Assembly: GCA_948474755.1 (NCBI GenBank)
Contig: CAOLHI010001281.1
Span: forward strand, 124,001-188,000
DNA length: 64,000 nt
Direction: 5' to 3'
Source of the DNA: Ctenosaura bakeri
Taxonomy: Eukaryota; Chordata; Lepidosauria; Squamata; Iguanidae
This document shows positions 13,301 through 25,700 of this stretch, piece after piece. Made by a program: the position numbers and the translations under genes. Below the pieces are notes generated by a model, which had not been told where the DNA came from, made no database searches, and saw only the letters and a program-made list of their open reading frames with translations. How positions within the stretch are numbered: the first letter of the stretch is position 1; each line of letters opens with the position of its first letter.

Positions 13301-13680
13301 ATTTTTCTGAGGCTGCCTTTGCAATATTCCCTGAAATATTTTTTTTTCTACTTTGGCAAAGGTGGTGCTTCCTTGCCACATGCTTGTTAATGCCTCTTTC
13401 TTGCAGCTGGCTGGCTGGTACTATTTTCACTACAGAAAGTTCCACACTAGAAGAACAAGCCTGTTATTAGTTATTAGTTAATAGAACATGTTTTATGCAG
13501 AGTGTGGAACACCGTGCTACAGTGAAATTAGAATTTTGATAGTCTGATGACATTGCCTACGAAAAGGTTGTTGCAGCAATCTGAAAACAAACAAGTTGGT
13601 TACAGCATTCATTTTAATGGCCCTGAGTCCCTTGCATGAAATGTAATCCTCAGGTGTGCATGCTTCTCCCTCTCTCCCTC

Positions 13681-13713
<33 letters not shown>

Positions 13714-16700
13714 AGGGATCATATTTTTGCATTTCACTACCATTTAATTCCAGCTTCTTCTATTCGTCTATTCACTCATGTGCTTATTTATCTAACAGCT
13801 AATGTCACTTTGTATAATATTTCATATAATATGGGTAGTATTTTTTTAATCTGTGTATCATTGGAGTAATCATATAGTTTATTCAGTAGCTGTTCCTGAA
13901 CTTAATTTACTCTGAACAGAGTTAAGAACTTCTTGTTTCTGTTCTGTTTTTATGTAAGGGCTCCTCTGGACTGGCCAAAAGCCCCAGGATTGTTGGAAGC
14001 TGTTATCATCATCATATTTATATTCTGCCCTTTTCCCCATCAGGGACTCAAGGAGGCTTACAAAAGCTAAAGGGATGCAACTAAAATTGTACATTATAAA
14101 AAATAAAATCAAATATCCATACAATCAATCTCCCCCCGCAAGTATATTTCTTACGAATTTCTGATACTATGACTTTTTAAGCCCAGGACAGGAAGCTGGG
14201 TTTTTTTCTGTCTTGGAAGTTTCTGGTACAAGCAGTGATAGCATCCTACATTTGTATCCACTGTCTCAGCTCTGTACTTCTGGGCAGTCCCACTGATGAC
14301 ATGCTAAATGGGGTGTGTGTGACTTTTCCCGTAGAAGTTTTCCTCTGACCTTCCTTCCTTCATTAAATTTCCAGTTAGCAGGTTAAATATTCCCTCTGCA
14401 CTGTACTACATTCACAGTATATTTTATTTTATTTTATTTTATTTTTTGGTCTTTTACAAATATATTGCCGAAGCAGTGTAACACTTTATCTCTTTAGCTT
14501 TTTCCCACTGCAAATATATTTTTTAAAAATGTGCCAGAACAGGAATGGGGATACTGGCATGTGGAAGAAATGCCAAATACAAAGAGGGGTTGATAACAGG
14601 GGAGAACCAGGATGGTGTAGTGGTTTGAACATTGGACTATGACTTTAGAGACCAGGGTTTCAATCCCTGCTCAGCCACAGAAACCCATTGGGTGGCCTTG
14701 GGCAAGTTGCACTCTCTCAGCCTCAGAGGTAGGCAAAGGCAAGATCTCTCTGAACAAATCTTGCCAAGAAAAACCTGTAATAGGTTTCCATTAGGGTCTC
14801 CATAAGTCAAAAATGACTTGAAGACACACAACAACAATGCATCAATGACCACAGAGGAAGGAAACCTTGTTCATGCCACTATTACCCACACTTCGAGCAG
14901 GAAAATAAAGTGTAGATGAAACACCTGTATATTTAGGGGATGACTGGATATAGGAGTGGGAAGAAAATTACAAAGTGTTATAAGGCGTGAAATCTGGAAA
15001 CAGAATAGCCCAACATTTACTGGAACTATTGGTCCATCTGGATGAGCCCTAAGAGAGATAATGTACTTGTCTATTTCCCTGACTAGTATATTCTCTTAAC
15101 CTTCCATGATGCATGTTCTGTTCCTAACCAAACAATGTGTTAATAATCATGAAAATGTTACTTCTAAAGCTGAATATGTTTTTGTTACTTTGAGCAAAAA
15201 TAATTTTTGTTATTAACTCTTGCAACTGCTGTTGCTTTTAAAAAGTAGCACATTGTGTTACTTATTGGCAACACATTAGTAACATTTCTTTTGCATTTCT
15301 TTAAATAATTATTTGGCCTCAAATGCCTCCTCAAGCTGTTAAAATAATGGTAACATTATTCATTAGTCAAACAGTAGAAGTCATTGTTATTATAATGTTT
15401 AAAGCAACAGCACTGACACACACTGCTTCAAGAAGAAAAAAGAGTAACAACCATATTTTTAATGGGTTGCTTCTAAGCTTTAATAATTTTCCATGAAGTA
15501 ACATAGGAAATGTAATTCAGAGACAGAGAAAGTCAAAACCTTGAGCTGTTTTCAATAACTTTACAAAAAAAGTAAAATCTCCAGGTTTCAGGAATGTGGA
15601 AGGAGGTAAAGAATCATTAATATGCATATATTAATACTGACAGTAGTGAACATGCATTGTGGGCATCCACAACTGTTTCTTTTCCTTTGGTATTCTCTCT
15701 TTGTGTGCATGTGTGCACAGAAAAGGGTAGAAAGGACTTGAGCTCTGGGACTTGTGTAGTTATTGTGGTTTCCCAAGTAACACTTGATATACTGTGTGAG
15801 AAAAAGGGCGAGTGTGTGTATTTACTTTCTTGTATCCAAAAATGATTTCAAAGCAATGTACAAGGTATGTCAAACTGAAGTTTTTTATTAGGGAACCAAG
15901 AATAAATAGTTCATGTTACCAGCTTCATTGCTTACAGCTCTTAGAGCACATATACCCTTTTGTGAGTCCTACCTGGGTGAACTGAAAGAGACAAGATATA
16001 ATGGATTACACTCAGGAAATTGGTTTCGTCTGTAAGTGTAAGGTCAATCTGACGCTTTTAATATTACAGGGCACTATAACAGAAGAAAGAGTTCAGAAAG
16101 TGAAAGAACGATTTATGTCAGCCTATGATGTAACTGCAGATGGACGCTTACAAATACAAGAGGTACCTGACTCTCTTTTATTTTGAAAATTCAGAAAAAT
16201 GGACCACAGTTGGTAGAGGAACTGAAATTACAGTAGAGAGTGTGTGTCACTAATAACACTGGATCATGCCATACTCAATCAACATCTCCAAATATCCTTT
16301 TACTATGGAGACAGGGGAACCTTTCTCACCCAGGAGGTTGCAGCCTAGTCTCCTTGCTTCCAGGCTGCCATTAGCTCCAGTCAGTGATCAGAAATGAGGG
16401 ATTCCATCCCCACCTTCGCCCTTGCAGTAAAACTGTGCTTTTAAAAAACCTCCATTACCAAAGGACTGTTTGTCTTCAGGGGGCTCACTGCTGGGAATGG
16501 AAGCACCAGCCATCATGTTCCCAGTACCATGATCCTTCTACATTCATTTCTATCCCAATGCAATGAAGCTCTGCAAGGGAGGTTCCTATAATACCAGTGG
16601 GGGCTTTTAAGAAGCCTCATGCAGGAGAAGATAGATAGTGTGCATGCATTTGTTCATAAATCTTATTTTCAAGAATTTGCGTATGATTGTAGAAGTGAAT

Positions 16701-19700
16701 GCAGGCTGGTCCCCCCTCCCTTATTGGCATGCACCTCCTGACTAAAACCAGTTTGAACTTCACACTGGACATGATTCCTCTCAACCAAGAAAACTTGTTT
16801 GTTTTAGACTGTTTTGCTGCTGTTACTGCAGTTCTGCTTCCTTTCTCTCTCTGTGCCTGGCCCCTTGCTTGTCTTTGTACCATATACCCCAAAACAGCAT
16901 AGAGAGTGAGACATAAACATGTTGTTGTTGTTATTGTTGTTTTTATAGCTTGCAAACATGATCTTGCCGGAGGATGAGAACTTTCTGCTGCTTTTCCGAA
17001 GAGAAACTCCTCTGGACAACAGTGTTGAGTTCATGCGGGTGGGTAACACTGTGGTGCTTTCTACACATATATGTGTGCATATTGGATACTAATTAATTAT
17101 GGCTGTTAAGTTGGACATACATTTAAACTCAAACTGCATGGGACTGCATTTTTGCCTGTACCCAGGTGTGCCTCATCAGGTCTCAAGGAGGAATGGAGGA
17201 GGAGAGTTTTGAAACAAAAAAGATACTTGATCTCCCCTGACCCATAATCTTGTTTCTCTGTCTCTGACCTCCAACTTTTCTTCCACCTATGCTCAATTCT
17301 ACTATTAAAATTTGGTCGCAGAAACAGGTCCCAAGTAGTTAGATATCAGAGAGTCAAGCTGTGAGTGTTAACTTGTGTGCCTTTTACTTTACAAATCCTC
17401 CCATTCCTTATTTTCTATTTCTTTCAAACCTCAGTAGTGTCTCTCTCTCTATCCTTTGTGAAGCACACTGTGATAGAGAGAACAGAGATTAATTGTTGGA
17501 AATTTGTATGCAGCTGCATATTACATTCAAGATAAATAATGTTATCAGCTTTCATAAAAAAAACAAAGTAATGCTATTTCAAGTTTGGTGCCTTTATAAT
17601 GTTGGAAATATGAGGCTTAGTGCTAAGACTACACATACAGGTGACTTTATTTCTCAGTTCACAATGCAAGCATGCAGCAAACCACACTGCAGTTTAGATA
17701 TGGACAATTCTTTTAGTTTTGGACCCCCTCAACCAAATACCATTCCCCTCAACCAATCCAGCAGTTTGGATTATACCAGTGCGGTAGGTCTCTTCCTCAA
17801 ATCTTATCTCATCCTTTAATGTTATCTGGTCCTTTCCCTTCCTGAATAGCCATTTCCACCTTCTCCATGCAGAGAGAGCACAACAATGAAGATTCCTGTG
17901 CCTTTCTCTGCTGAGAGGAAATCTCTTATTGAATCTCTAGCTATCCCAGTAGCTTGTGAAGGAAAGTCTGTATTAAATCACTAAAAAACAGGGGGAGGAA
18001 TTCTGTGTGACCATTTGTTCAACATAAATTTTCATGTACTTAACTAAGTAGCAGAGGTGCTAAGAAACCCAGTTCCTGAATTGCAAAGATACATAACAGG
18101 ACACCGTCAAAAGAACTTGATGCGCATTGAGGTTGCTCAGCGTGCCTCATGGGCCTGATGCACACTGGGGACCATAGCCATTTGGTCCTGATTTGATTTG
18201 GTCTTGTTGCGCATTGGTCCTTTAGCCAGCATATGAATGTTGTGCATCTTTGTAATTTTATTTCCTGCAGGTGCATTGTCCACTTATGAGCATGCAACGC
18301 CCTGATAGGATTTCAGTCAGGATTCATCCCACCACCACCACCAAACCTTTCTCATTTGGACATTACAATCTAGTTCTCTTTCAGTAGAATGCTTCCTGTC
18401 TTCTAGGTACAGTGTAAAACCTGGTATTGGCTGTAGGAGTAGAGATCTGAAGTATTGCCTAGAATATTGGAATGGATCTAGGTAAACACTGTATTTAGGG
18501 TTCTAATTACACATTGCACAATGAGCTTTGGGAGGAGTGACCTCCTAATTTGGTCAGGAAGTCAACATTGCCTTCCTCTCCTTTAGTATTCCTCATCTAG
18601 AACTGTCCTTCAAGTGACCATATGGTACATGGACCAAAGAATCCATACATGATCTCTCGTATCACATACCAATCACATACCAATCCCTTTCCAGTTCAGA
18701 ACAGTTCAGAATAAACAGCAATTTTGAGGATGAGATTTTTAGCAGGGAAAACAAGCTTAACAACATGATGGTTATAAGAGCCAAAGGTTTATAAATCAAA
18801 AAAATAGTTAAAAGCTGAAAATGCATGACTTCATGTCCTTTGAGAGGGCTGTTCAAAATTTTCAGTTATCACATAGGAGTTACCAAGTTTGTTTAATTTG
18901 TACAGAGGGGCATAGATTCCTCTTTTTCAGCAGCTCAAGAACAGGATGCCATCAGTTACAATGGGTAAATAATTTCTACAAATCTCTTCTGATCATTTCC
19001 TTCTCAAGTTACAGTTTACAATTAGTTATCTTAAGGATAACTGAAAACAAAAGAGTACAATTAGCCATTTAGTCGGTTGTGTTATTCATATGACAAGTAA
19101 CAAAACTGCAGCTGTGGCAACATCATGTCCAGATTAATGGTTAAAAAAAAAATCAATCTGATTATATACTTTCTCAAGACAAAATCTGTCAATGATTCCT
19201 AGGTGGATGCAGAGTCCTGTCTTTCTCAGTCTCTCTAAAAGAAAGTGTGCATGGAAGATTCCTGTTTCAGAGGTACCTGATTCACAAGCAGAGATGTGAT
19301 TTAAACAATGGATATTAACTTCCATCCAGTTGTTTTCTTAGGTGGCTCCGTGACTAAATAATAAAGAGGCTCAGCCCATCATTTTGTCCTAAAGTCAAGG
19401 CATATAAATCAACCAAATTATTTTGTCACCAGAGGCAGAAAATCTCACCAGTATCTGCTCTTCTGCTTGACAGTAAAAATGCAGTTGGAACAAATTAAAT
19501 GAAAAACTATTTGCTGCCTGTTCATGGCACTAAAAATCTACTACCTCAGGTGGCCATCTCACTGGGCCTAATGGCAGGGTTGACCCAGAGGGTCTGCACA
19601 GTTACATGTAGTCAACCAACCCATGGGAGGATTATAATAAAGTCTCATTTGAACTCCACCCTGCTCCTGTCCTTCTTAACAATATATTCACTTATTCAAT

Positions 19701-22700
19701 AGCATGTCCACCAATGTTTCACAGATGAAAACTGGGATGTTTGTGGTTAAGCAACATGAGGTCAAGATGGCAAAAGGTATTAATGAGCAAGAACACACAA
19801 GCTAGGAAAGGTTGCAGCAGTTTCCTTTTGCCGGAGCCTCCTCCTCTCCTCTACCTCTGCTGAGTTAATTGAGTACAAACTACTTTTGCACCTTGAATTC
19901 AGTTTGCAGCAACTGAAGAAAGCTGGGGACAAAGGGTGAAACTGATAGAAGGAGAGAGAAACTGGAGCATCTTAAAAGTACTTGAAAAAGTAGAACTCCA
20001 CAGGGTTAATCAGGATTGTTCCTGCCAGTCTGGGACAATTGGAGGGCACGCAATAACCATATGCAAATGCAGTGATCCAGCAGAACTACAGGGGCTTTTG
20101 GCTTCACACATGTGGAGACAAAAGCCCCTGTAGTTCTGCTGGATCACTGTGTTTGGTGCTGCACAGGTAGCCAACATGGAAAACATGATGTCTGATTTTA
20201 CAACAACACAGAGGATCCCTGTCTGTCTGAGAAACACGAAAGTAAAACTGTTCATGGTATAGTATAGGAACCTGGCCATATATCCAAACATTGTTTGAAT
20301 GCTCTTTAGCACATTCACAAAGAAGGTTGTGATGTAAAATTACAACTTTAAATTCTGTTTTCAAATGATCATATCTCACTAATTTCTCTCCCCGTAGATT
20401 TGGCGACAATATGATGCGGACAGCAGTGGTTTCATTTCTGCTAGTGAGCTCAGAGTAAGTTCTCTAGAGACTCTTCTTTGTGCTTTATCCATTCTCTTTC
20501 ATAGTCAATCAACATCCTTTGATCATAACATTAGTCCCTTAAATGAGCCAGATCTTGATTGCTTCCTATTATTTCTTCATGCAAATCTGAACCAGTAAGA
20601 ACTGCTTCTGTGATTCTTTCTTGACAACAGGACTTTCTCCAAGATCTTTTTCAGCAACATCAGAAAACTATTTCTAAAGCAAAGCTGCAAGAGTATACTG
20701 ATACCATGGTAAGCAGAAAGCTTATTGCCTGTTTGCATTACTACAGCAATTGCTAGATATTCTGGCTAGCCCATGAGACTGCTGTACAGGGATGGATGTG
20801 TGAGGAAAAGAGTCTTGGGATATTATTCCACTTTCAACATCCTATGGAATCCTGGGGTTTGCAGCTTAGGGAGGGGCATTTAGAATTCTCAGCCAGAGAG
20901 CTTTTTGGCCTCAGTAAACTACAAACAAGATGTTGAAAGTGGAATAATAGCACTATAACAGTGTAGTGCGGAAATGGCCTATGTTTTAGCAGCTGTTTAA
21001 GGAGGGCAAGGACAGGGCTGAAGTTGATGTCCCCTATGAAGGGGCATAGATTTTGAAATGTTCAGATGCTTGAGTTGCCGTCATCATTTTATCAACTGAT
21101 TTCAAGTTATGTGAAAATAAAGTTATACTTGGACAGTATTTGCTGAGATCTCTAAATAAGATTTCTGGAGCAGAATGAGGTACACTCTTCAGCTGTTGCT
21201 TACTGCTGCAAAAACATTATTCCAGGGTTTAAAAAAGAAATGGCTTTCTTCTACTTTTTCTAGCCTCCATTCAGTTTTAAATGCAGTTTTCAAAACACTA
21301 ATGGCACACACCATGTCTGATATTTTAGAAGTGTGACCCACTGAGTTTAATGGGCTTTATTCCCAGCTAAGTGCATAGAGGTTTGTAACATAAATTGTCT
21401 AGGATTACAGTATCAAAATAATTTACCTTCCCCCTGCCTTTTAGAATGTCCTAAAAATGTTCTTTGAGAGATGTTTGAATTAATTCATGTGGCTGCAACA
21501 CATCTTTTAGGAAAGTGTTCCATAGTTTGGGTGCCTCATCTTTCATGGCACTCAAATCACAGAACACCCTCTCAAGAGACATGTTCACTCAGATAAAATG
21601 GTACCAGGAAAAGCCCACTCCATTTCTCCATGCTTTTTTGTGGCAGTTCAGGCTTTTGGCTGCTATCCTTTAGTTGCTATTTTAAATACATATATCTTTT
21701 AGGCATGTAAGCTATTGCAATGCCTTCTAATGCACAAAAACAAGAGCTTGGTATTTCACATAATGCTTTGCTCTTGGATGTTAGTTTATCTTGCTTCTGG
21801 TAGCAAACATTAAGTGACACACTTTAGAAAGGCTGCAGAATGCTGTTTTCCTTACTACACAATTATGCTTCAATTTTTTATTTTTTCTCAAAAAGAACAT
21901 AGATTTGTTGGTAAGCGTACTTCCCCTTTCCTTGGTTGTAGAAGATGTAGCAAATCTGGGTCTATCATGTGGCTACAGACGCACCTGATGATTCTTTCTA
22001 CACAATGTCCACCACTCCTTTGTTTTCAAGTATCTGCTTTGTGGTTATCTGTTTTCTGATTCTGTCCATCATATATTTTTTCCAGTTCTCATGATGGTGA
22101 CATGTGGGTTTTTTTGAACAAACATGAACTGTGCTTCAGAACAATATATTCAGGTGGGGGAAATTCTGACATTGGAAAATGAAAAAGCAGTAATAATGAA
22201 AGAGCTGAGTGTCTATCATCCATGGTGTAACTTTAAGTACAGGCATTCATTACAACAGTCCTCACACAGTCGCATAGGGACGGGGGGTGGGGGAGCAGGG
22301 GAGGCAGTTTGCCCCAGGCGGCAATGTTTTTGGAGTGTCTCAACCTGTAGCCACACCCCAGCTTTCCCTGGCCACGCCCACACACACAGTGGCCACACCC
22401 CTCGTGCCGTAGTCATGCCCCCTCCTGCCCTCCCGCCCCACACTCCAAGCTCCACCACTGTCCTCACAGCCACAGCCACAAAGCAAGTTGAAAAATGCAA
22501 GCAACTATGCTGATCAATATCAACAAGTCAGTCCTAACAGTTTCCATCTGTACCAATAGCAGGTATTTCAGAAATCTGGTGGCTCTTTGTTGCCTCTTCA
22601 AGACCAAGCAACCTCCAGAATACTTGCCTTAAAGTAGGGATAGTCTGTAATAATATGTTGTTGCTGGGAAAATCCATTCTCCCTCAGGTATGGTGAGAAA

Positions 22701-25700
22701 TGCAGCTAAATCTGGAGACACCAGGGAAACTTGATGGGAATAAAACATGACATCAATACCCCTGCTATTCAAAAATGTCCAGTACTTCAGTCCTGTGAAC
22801 CAGGCTCTTGAATTCCCTTTCCAGAGAAGTCAGACTGGGACCCTCCCTACTATCTATCTGCAATCAAGTAAAGACATTTTTATTCGGACAGGCATTTGAT
22901 GTGTGATTATACGTGGCCTGTCTGATAGAATGTGCTGGATATTGTGTTGCTGATGAGTGTTTTGAGTTTTTAATTGTGTACTTTGACATTATTCAATTCT
23001 TTTTGATTGCGTAATTATGTTGTAACTTTTGTATTCTATGAGTTTTAACTAGGTCATTTTAATTGCTGTAAGCCACTTTGAGTCCCAACCAGAGAAAAAG
23101 TGAGGTATAAATAAGGAGGAGGAGGAGGATGTGGGCTCCATTGCATTACTGCCAGTTATTCAACTAAAAAGCAACTTCATCTAGAATTTATATTCTGTTT
23201 TCTTGGTACTATATTACAAGTTTTTTTAAAAAAAAACACTAGAAAGATGTAAGAGTTGTTACCCTGATTTCTGGGCTCCTGTGAGGGACACCTCAATGTG
23301 CTCCAAATAATGGGGAATGGGAATTAGCAAGAGCACACGCTATAGCAATGCAAGAGGCAGGGCAACCTAGCGAGATCTTAGACCCAATGTTTACGGGGTC
23401 AGGCTGAGTCAATAATCAAGCAGAAGTAAATGATAATTGTTTTCTTTATTTTGAAATACAGTCAATACATATGTATGCAATCACTCACACAGACCTAGTG
23501 AAAGAAAGGTAGCAGTTGGATAGAGGATTTTAAGAGGGATTTTTCTGGGGAGATACTACACCTGATCCTGTAGCCTGGTTAGTCAGAAGAAAAGTCAGTT
23601 GGAGCGGCGATTCTCAGCACGTGGAAGCTGAGGGGAAGGCTCGGCAAACGGAGCGGTAGCAAGGCAGGATGGAAGCCAGGAGCGATCTGAAGAAGCGCTC
23701 AAAATCAGGGGGTCTTATAGGGGAAAATGTGTCTGTCAGCCAGTCCATTCCCGGGGAAAAGAATGGGTTTCGGGTTGGAGACAAAGCCTCCGAAAGTTCA
23801 GTATTTAGCATGATTGAATTATGACAGAGTTGTCAATAGCGCAGACAGTATGCAAACGAGGAGTGCTTGAGAGTTGGATATTTGGCTCGTCAAGCTGCCT
23901 GCTCAGGGCAGGGGATCTTTTGTACGCTACGTGCATACATAATGTGTTTTCAAAGTGTACTTGCCTGGAGGTCTCCTGAAGCAGCATTCTGGCAATTACT
24001 AGCCTGCCTGGATTTATCAGCTATTTCAGCTGTGCCCGTGTGCATGCTTGTCCAGGGGCCTCGCAAGCACGTGGAGAGGAACGGTTTGTGATGGTCAATT
24101 TCTTGATATCAAATTATATCTAATAAGCCCTGGGCTTGGACTAGAAACTACAGTAACAGAGTAACTAATGAGAACCAGCATGGTATAGTGATCTGAGTGC
24201 TGGACTACAACCCTGGAGACCTGGATTTGATTCCCTGCTCAGCCAGGGAAATCCACTGGCTGACTTTGGAGGTATCACACTGTCTCAGCCCCAGAAAACC
24301 CTGTGATAGGTTTGCCTTAGGGTTGACATAAGTCAGAAAAAATTTGGAGGCACACAGCAACACCAACAACAACAAGAAGTATCTATAGTGCTAGAAAGAT
24401 GGTAACAATCACTAATGCTTTGATGCCAAATTTCATGTTAAAGGGCCACAATGGTTCTTGCACAAGATCTCTCAGAAAGGTATCCAGTTCACTTGGAAAC
24501 TTACTTTGGGCAAATTTACTCTGCTGAGTTTTCTAAGGCCCTTTTCACACGTTACCCGTTTGTGCTGCTGGGCCTTGGAATGAACGCTGCCGCTTCCTTG
24601 CTGCTTCCCTGCTGCCTGGGCTCCGCAGCTCCTTCCTGGTTGTGCGAGCGCCCCACCTGCGCCCCACCCCTTTCTTCCGCAGTGCAGCCTGGGAGTTGGA
24701 GGCTAGCGCTGGGGCAGGAAGCGCGATCGGCGTGGCTCAGGAGGCTTCGCACAGCAGGTGAGTATGCCCCAGGCCCCTGACCGGTGAGCGAGCATGCAGC
24801 ATTTTCGGCTAAAAGCCGAAAATAAAAAAATGTGTATGCGCTGCGTGTCCGGCTCTTGAGCGTCGCATAAATGTGAGTGCATCATGCAGACTCAAGGGGC
24901 CCTCTCACTTGCAGAATGCTGTGCGAAAAGGGTCTAAGAGTACTGTCTCTCTGTCTTCTGTACTGGCCCTACAGCAATAAAACTCCTTGTAAATGCTACT
25001 TCCGTAAGTCTGACCTACTAATTTTTTTCAATTTCCCCCCAAAACTATTCAGATAAAGTAGACTGAACTATCCATAAGGCCACAAGTCCCCAGTATAGGC
25101 TTTTTAAGCATTCTGCTGTTCACAGAGGTACATTTTGTCAATGCCACATGGAAGGAAAGCTCATTACTGGTTTATTCACCTGCAAATCACATTACCAAGG
25201 CTGCCAAAATAATCGCATCTGAACTAAGGTTATTATTATTCATTGGCTGGAATAGCAGGTCATGATAATATCTGTCAGGCTGTCAGCAGTGGCTTTTCAT
25301 TTGAACCATACAATTGCTCCCATTGAATAAAACAGTACCTTTGTCCAGAGAATAACAGACGGCTTTGGGCATATAAAAAAAATCTTTGAGCTATATTTCT
25401 GTACAGGTTTTGCCTCGATTAACTCTCTGTTTCCTACATTTTGGGATTGTTGCTTTTTCTTCATCTCTCTGGATGCTTCATGAGTCATTTTGCTTGTTGG
25501 ATCCCTGGTATGTAAAGCAGAGCGTAATTGATGAGTTCCAGTTCAAATTAAACCATGGAACTAGCATGATCAATTTGGTTTTTGTATTCAGAACTTGAAC
25601 CGCAGTGATATGGAGAGATGGTAAGAGGAAACAGCTCCCATATAAGAAAGTATTCTATTTATATTGCCCTGATTTGACTGTAACATTAAACCATAGTTTA

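Larger units (their letters stand above)
4854..16069 (+). other. SCGN: SCGN intron 2 (11.2 kb), repeat-rich
   Basis: This is the largest intron. It holds a hAT-like miniature element (5870-6007), a CR1 3' end (6950-7354), palindromic miniature elements (8676, 10581, 12753), a CpG-rich element inside a SINE (11213-11727), a second CR1 fragment (12598-12752), a full SINE (14601-14836) and several microsatellites. I recognise no other coding sequence. Confidence 0.8.
17039..20397 (+). other. SCGN: SCGN intron 4
   Basis: About 3.4 kb of mostly unique-looking AT-rich sequence. It contains an unclassified dispersed repeat (19740-19945) and the exact inverted repeat at 20070-20149. I see no other gene in it. 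Confidence 0.75.

Noticed and set aside
14601..14836. Possible tRNA gene from box A and box B-like sequence
   Set aside because: No cloverleaf can be completed, and the downstream body and tail are those of a SINE.
22216..22500. Proline- and histidine-rich open frames on both strands
   Set aside because: They translate the G-rich interior of the hAT-like element 22267-22460.
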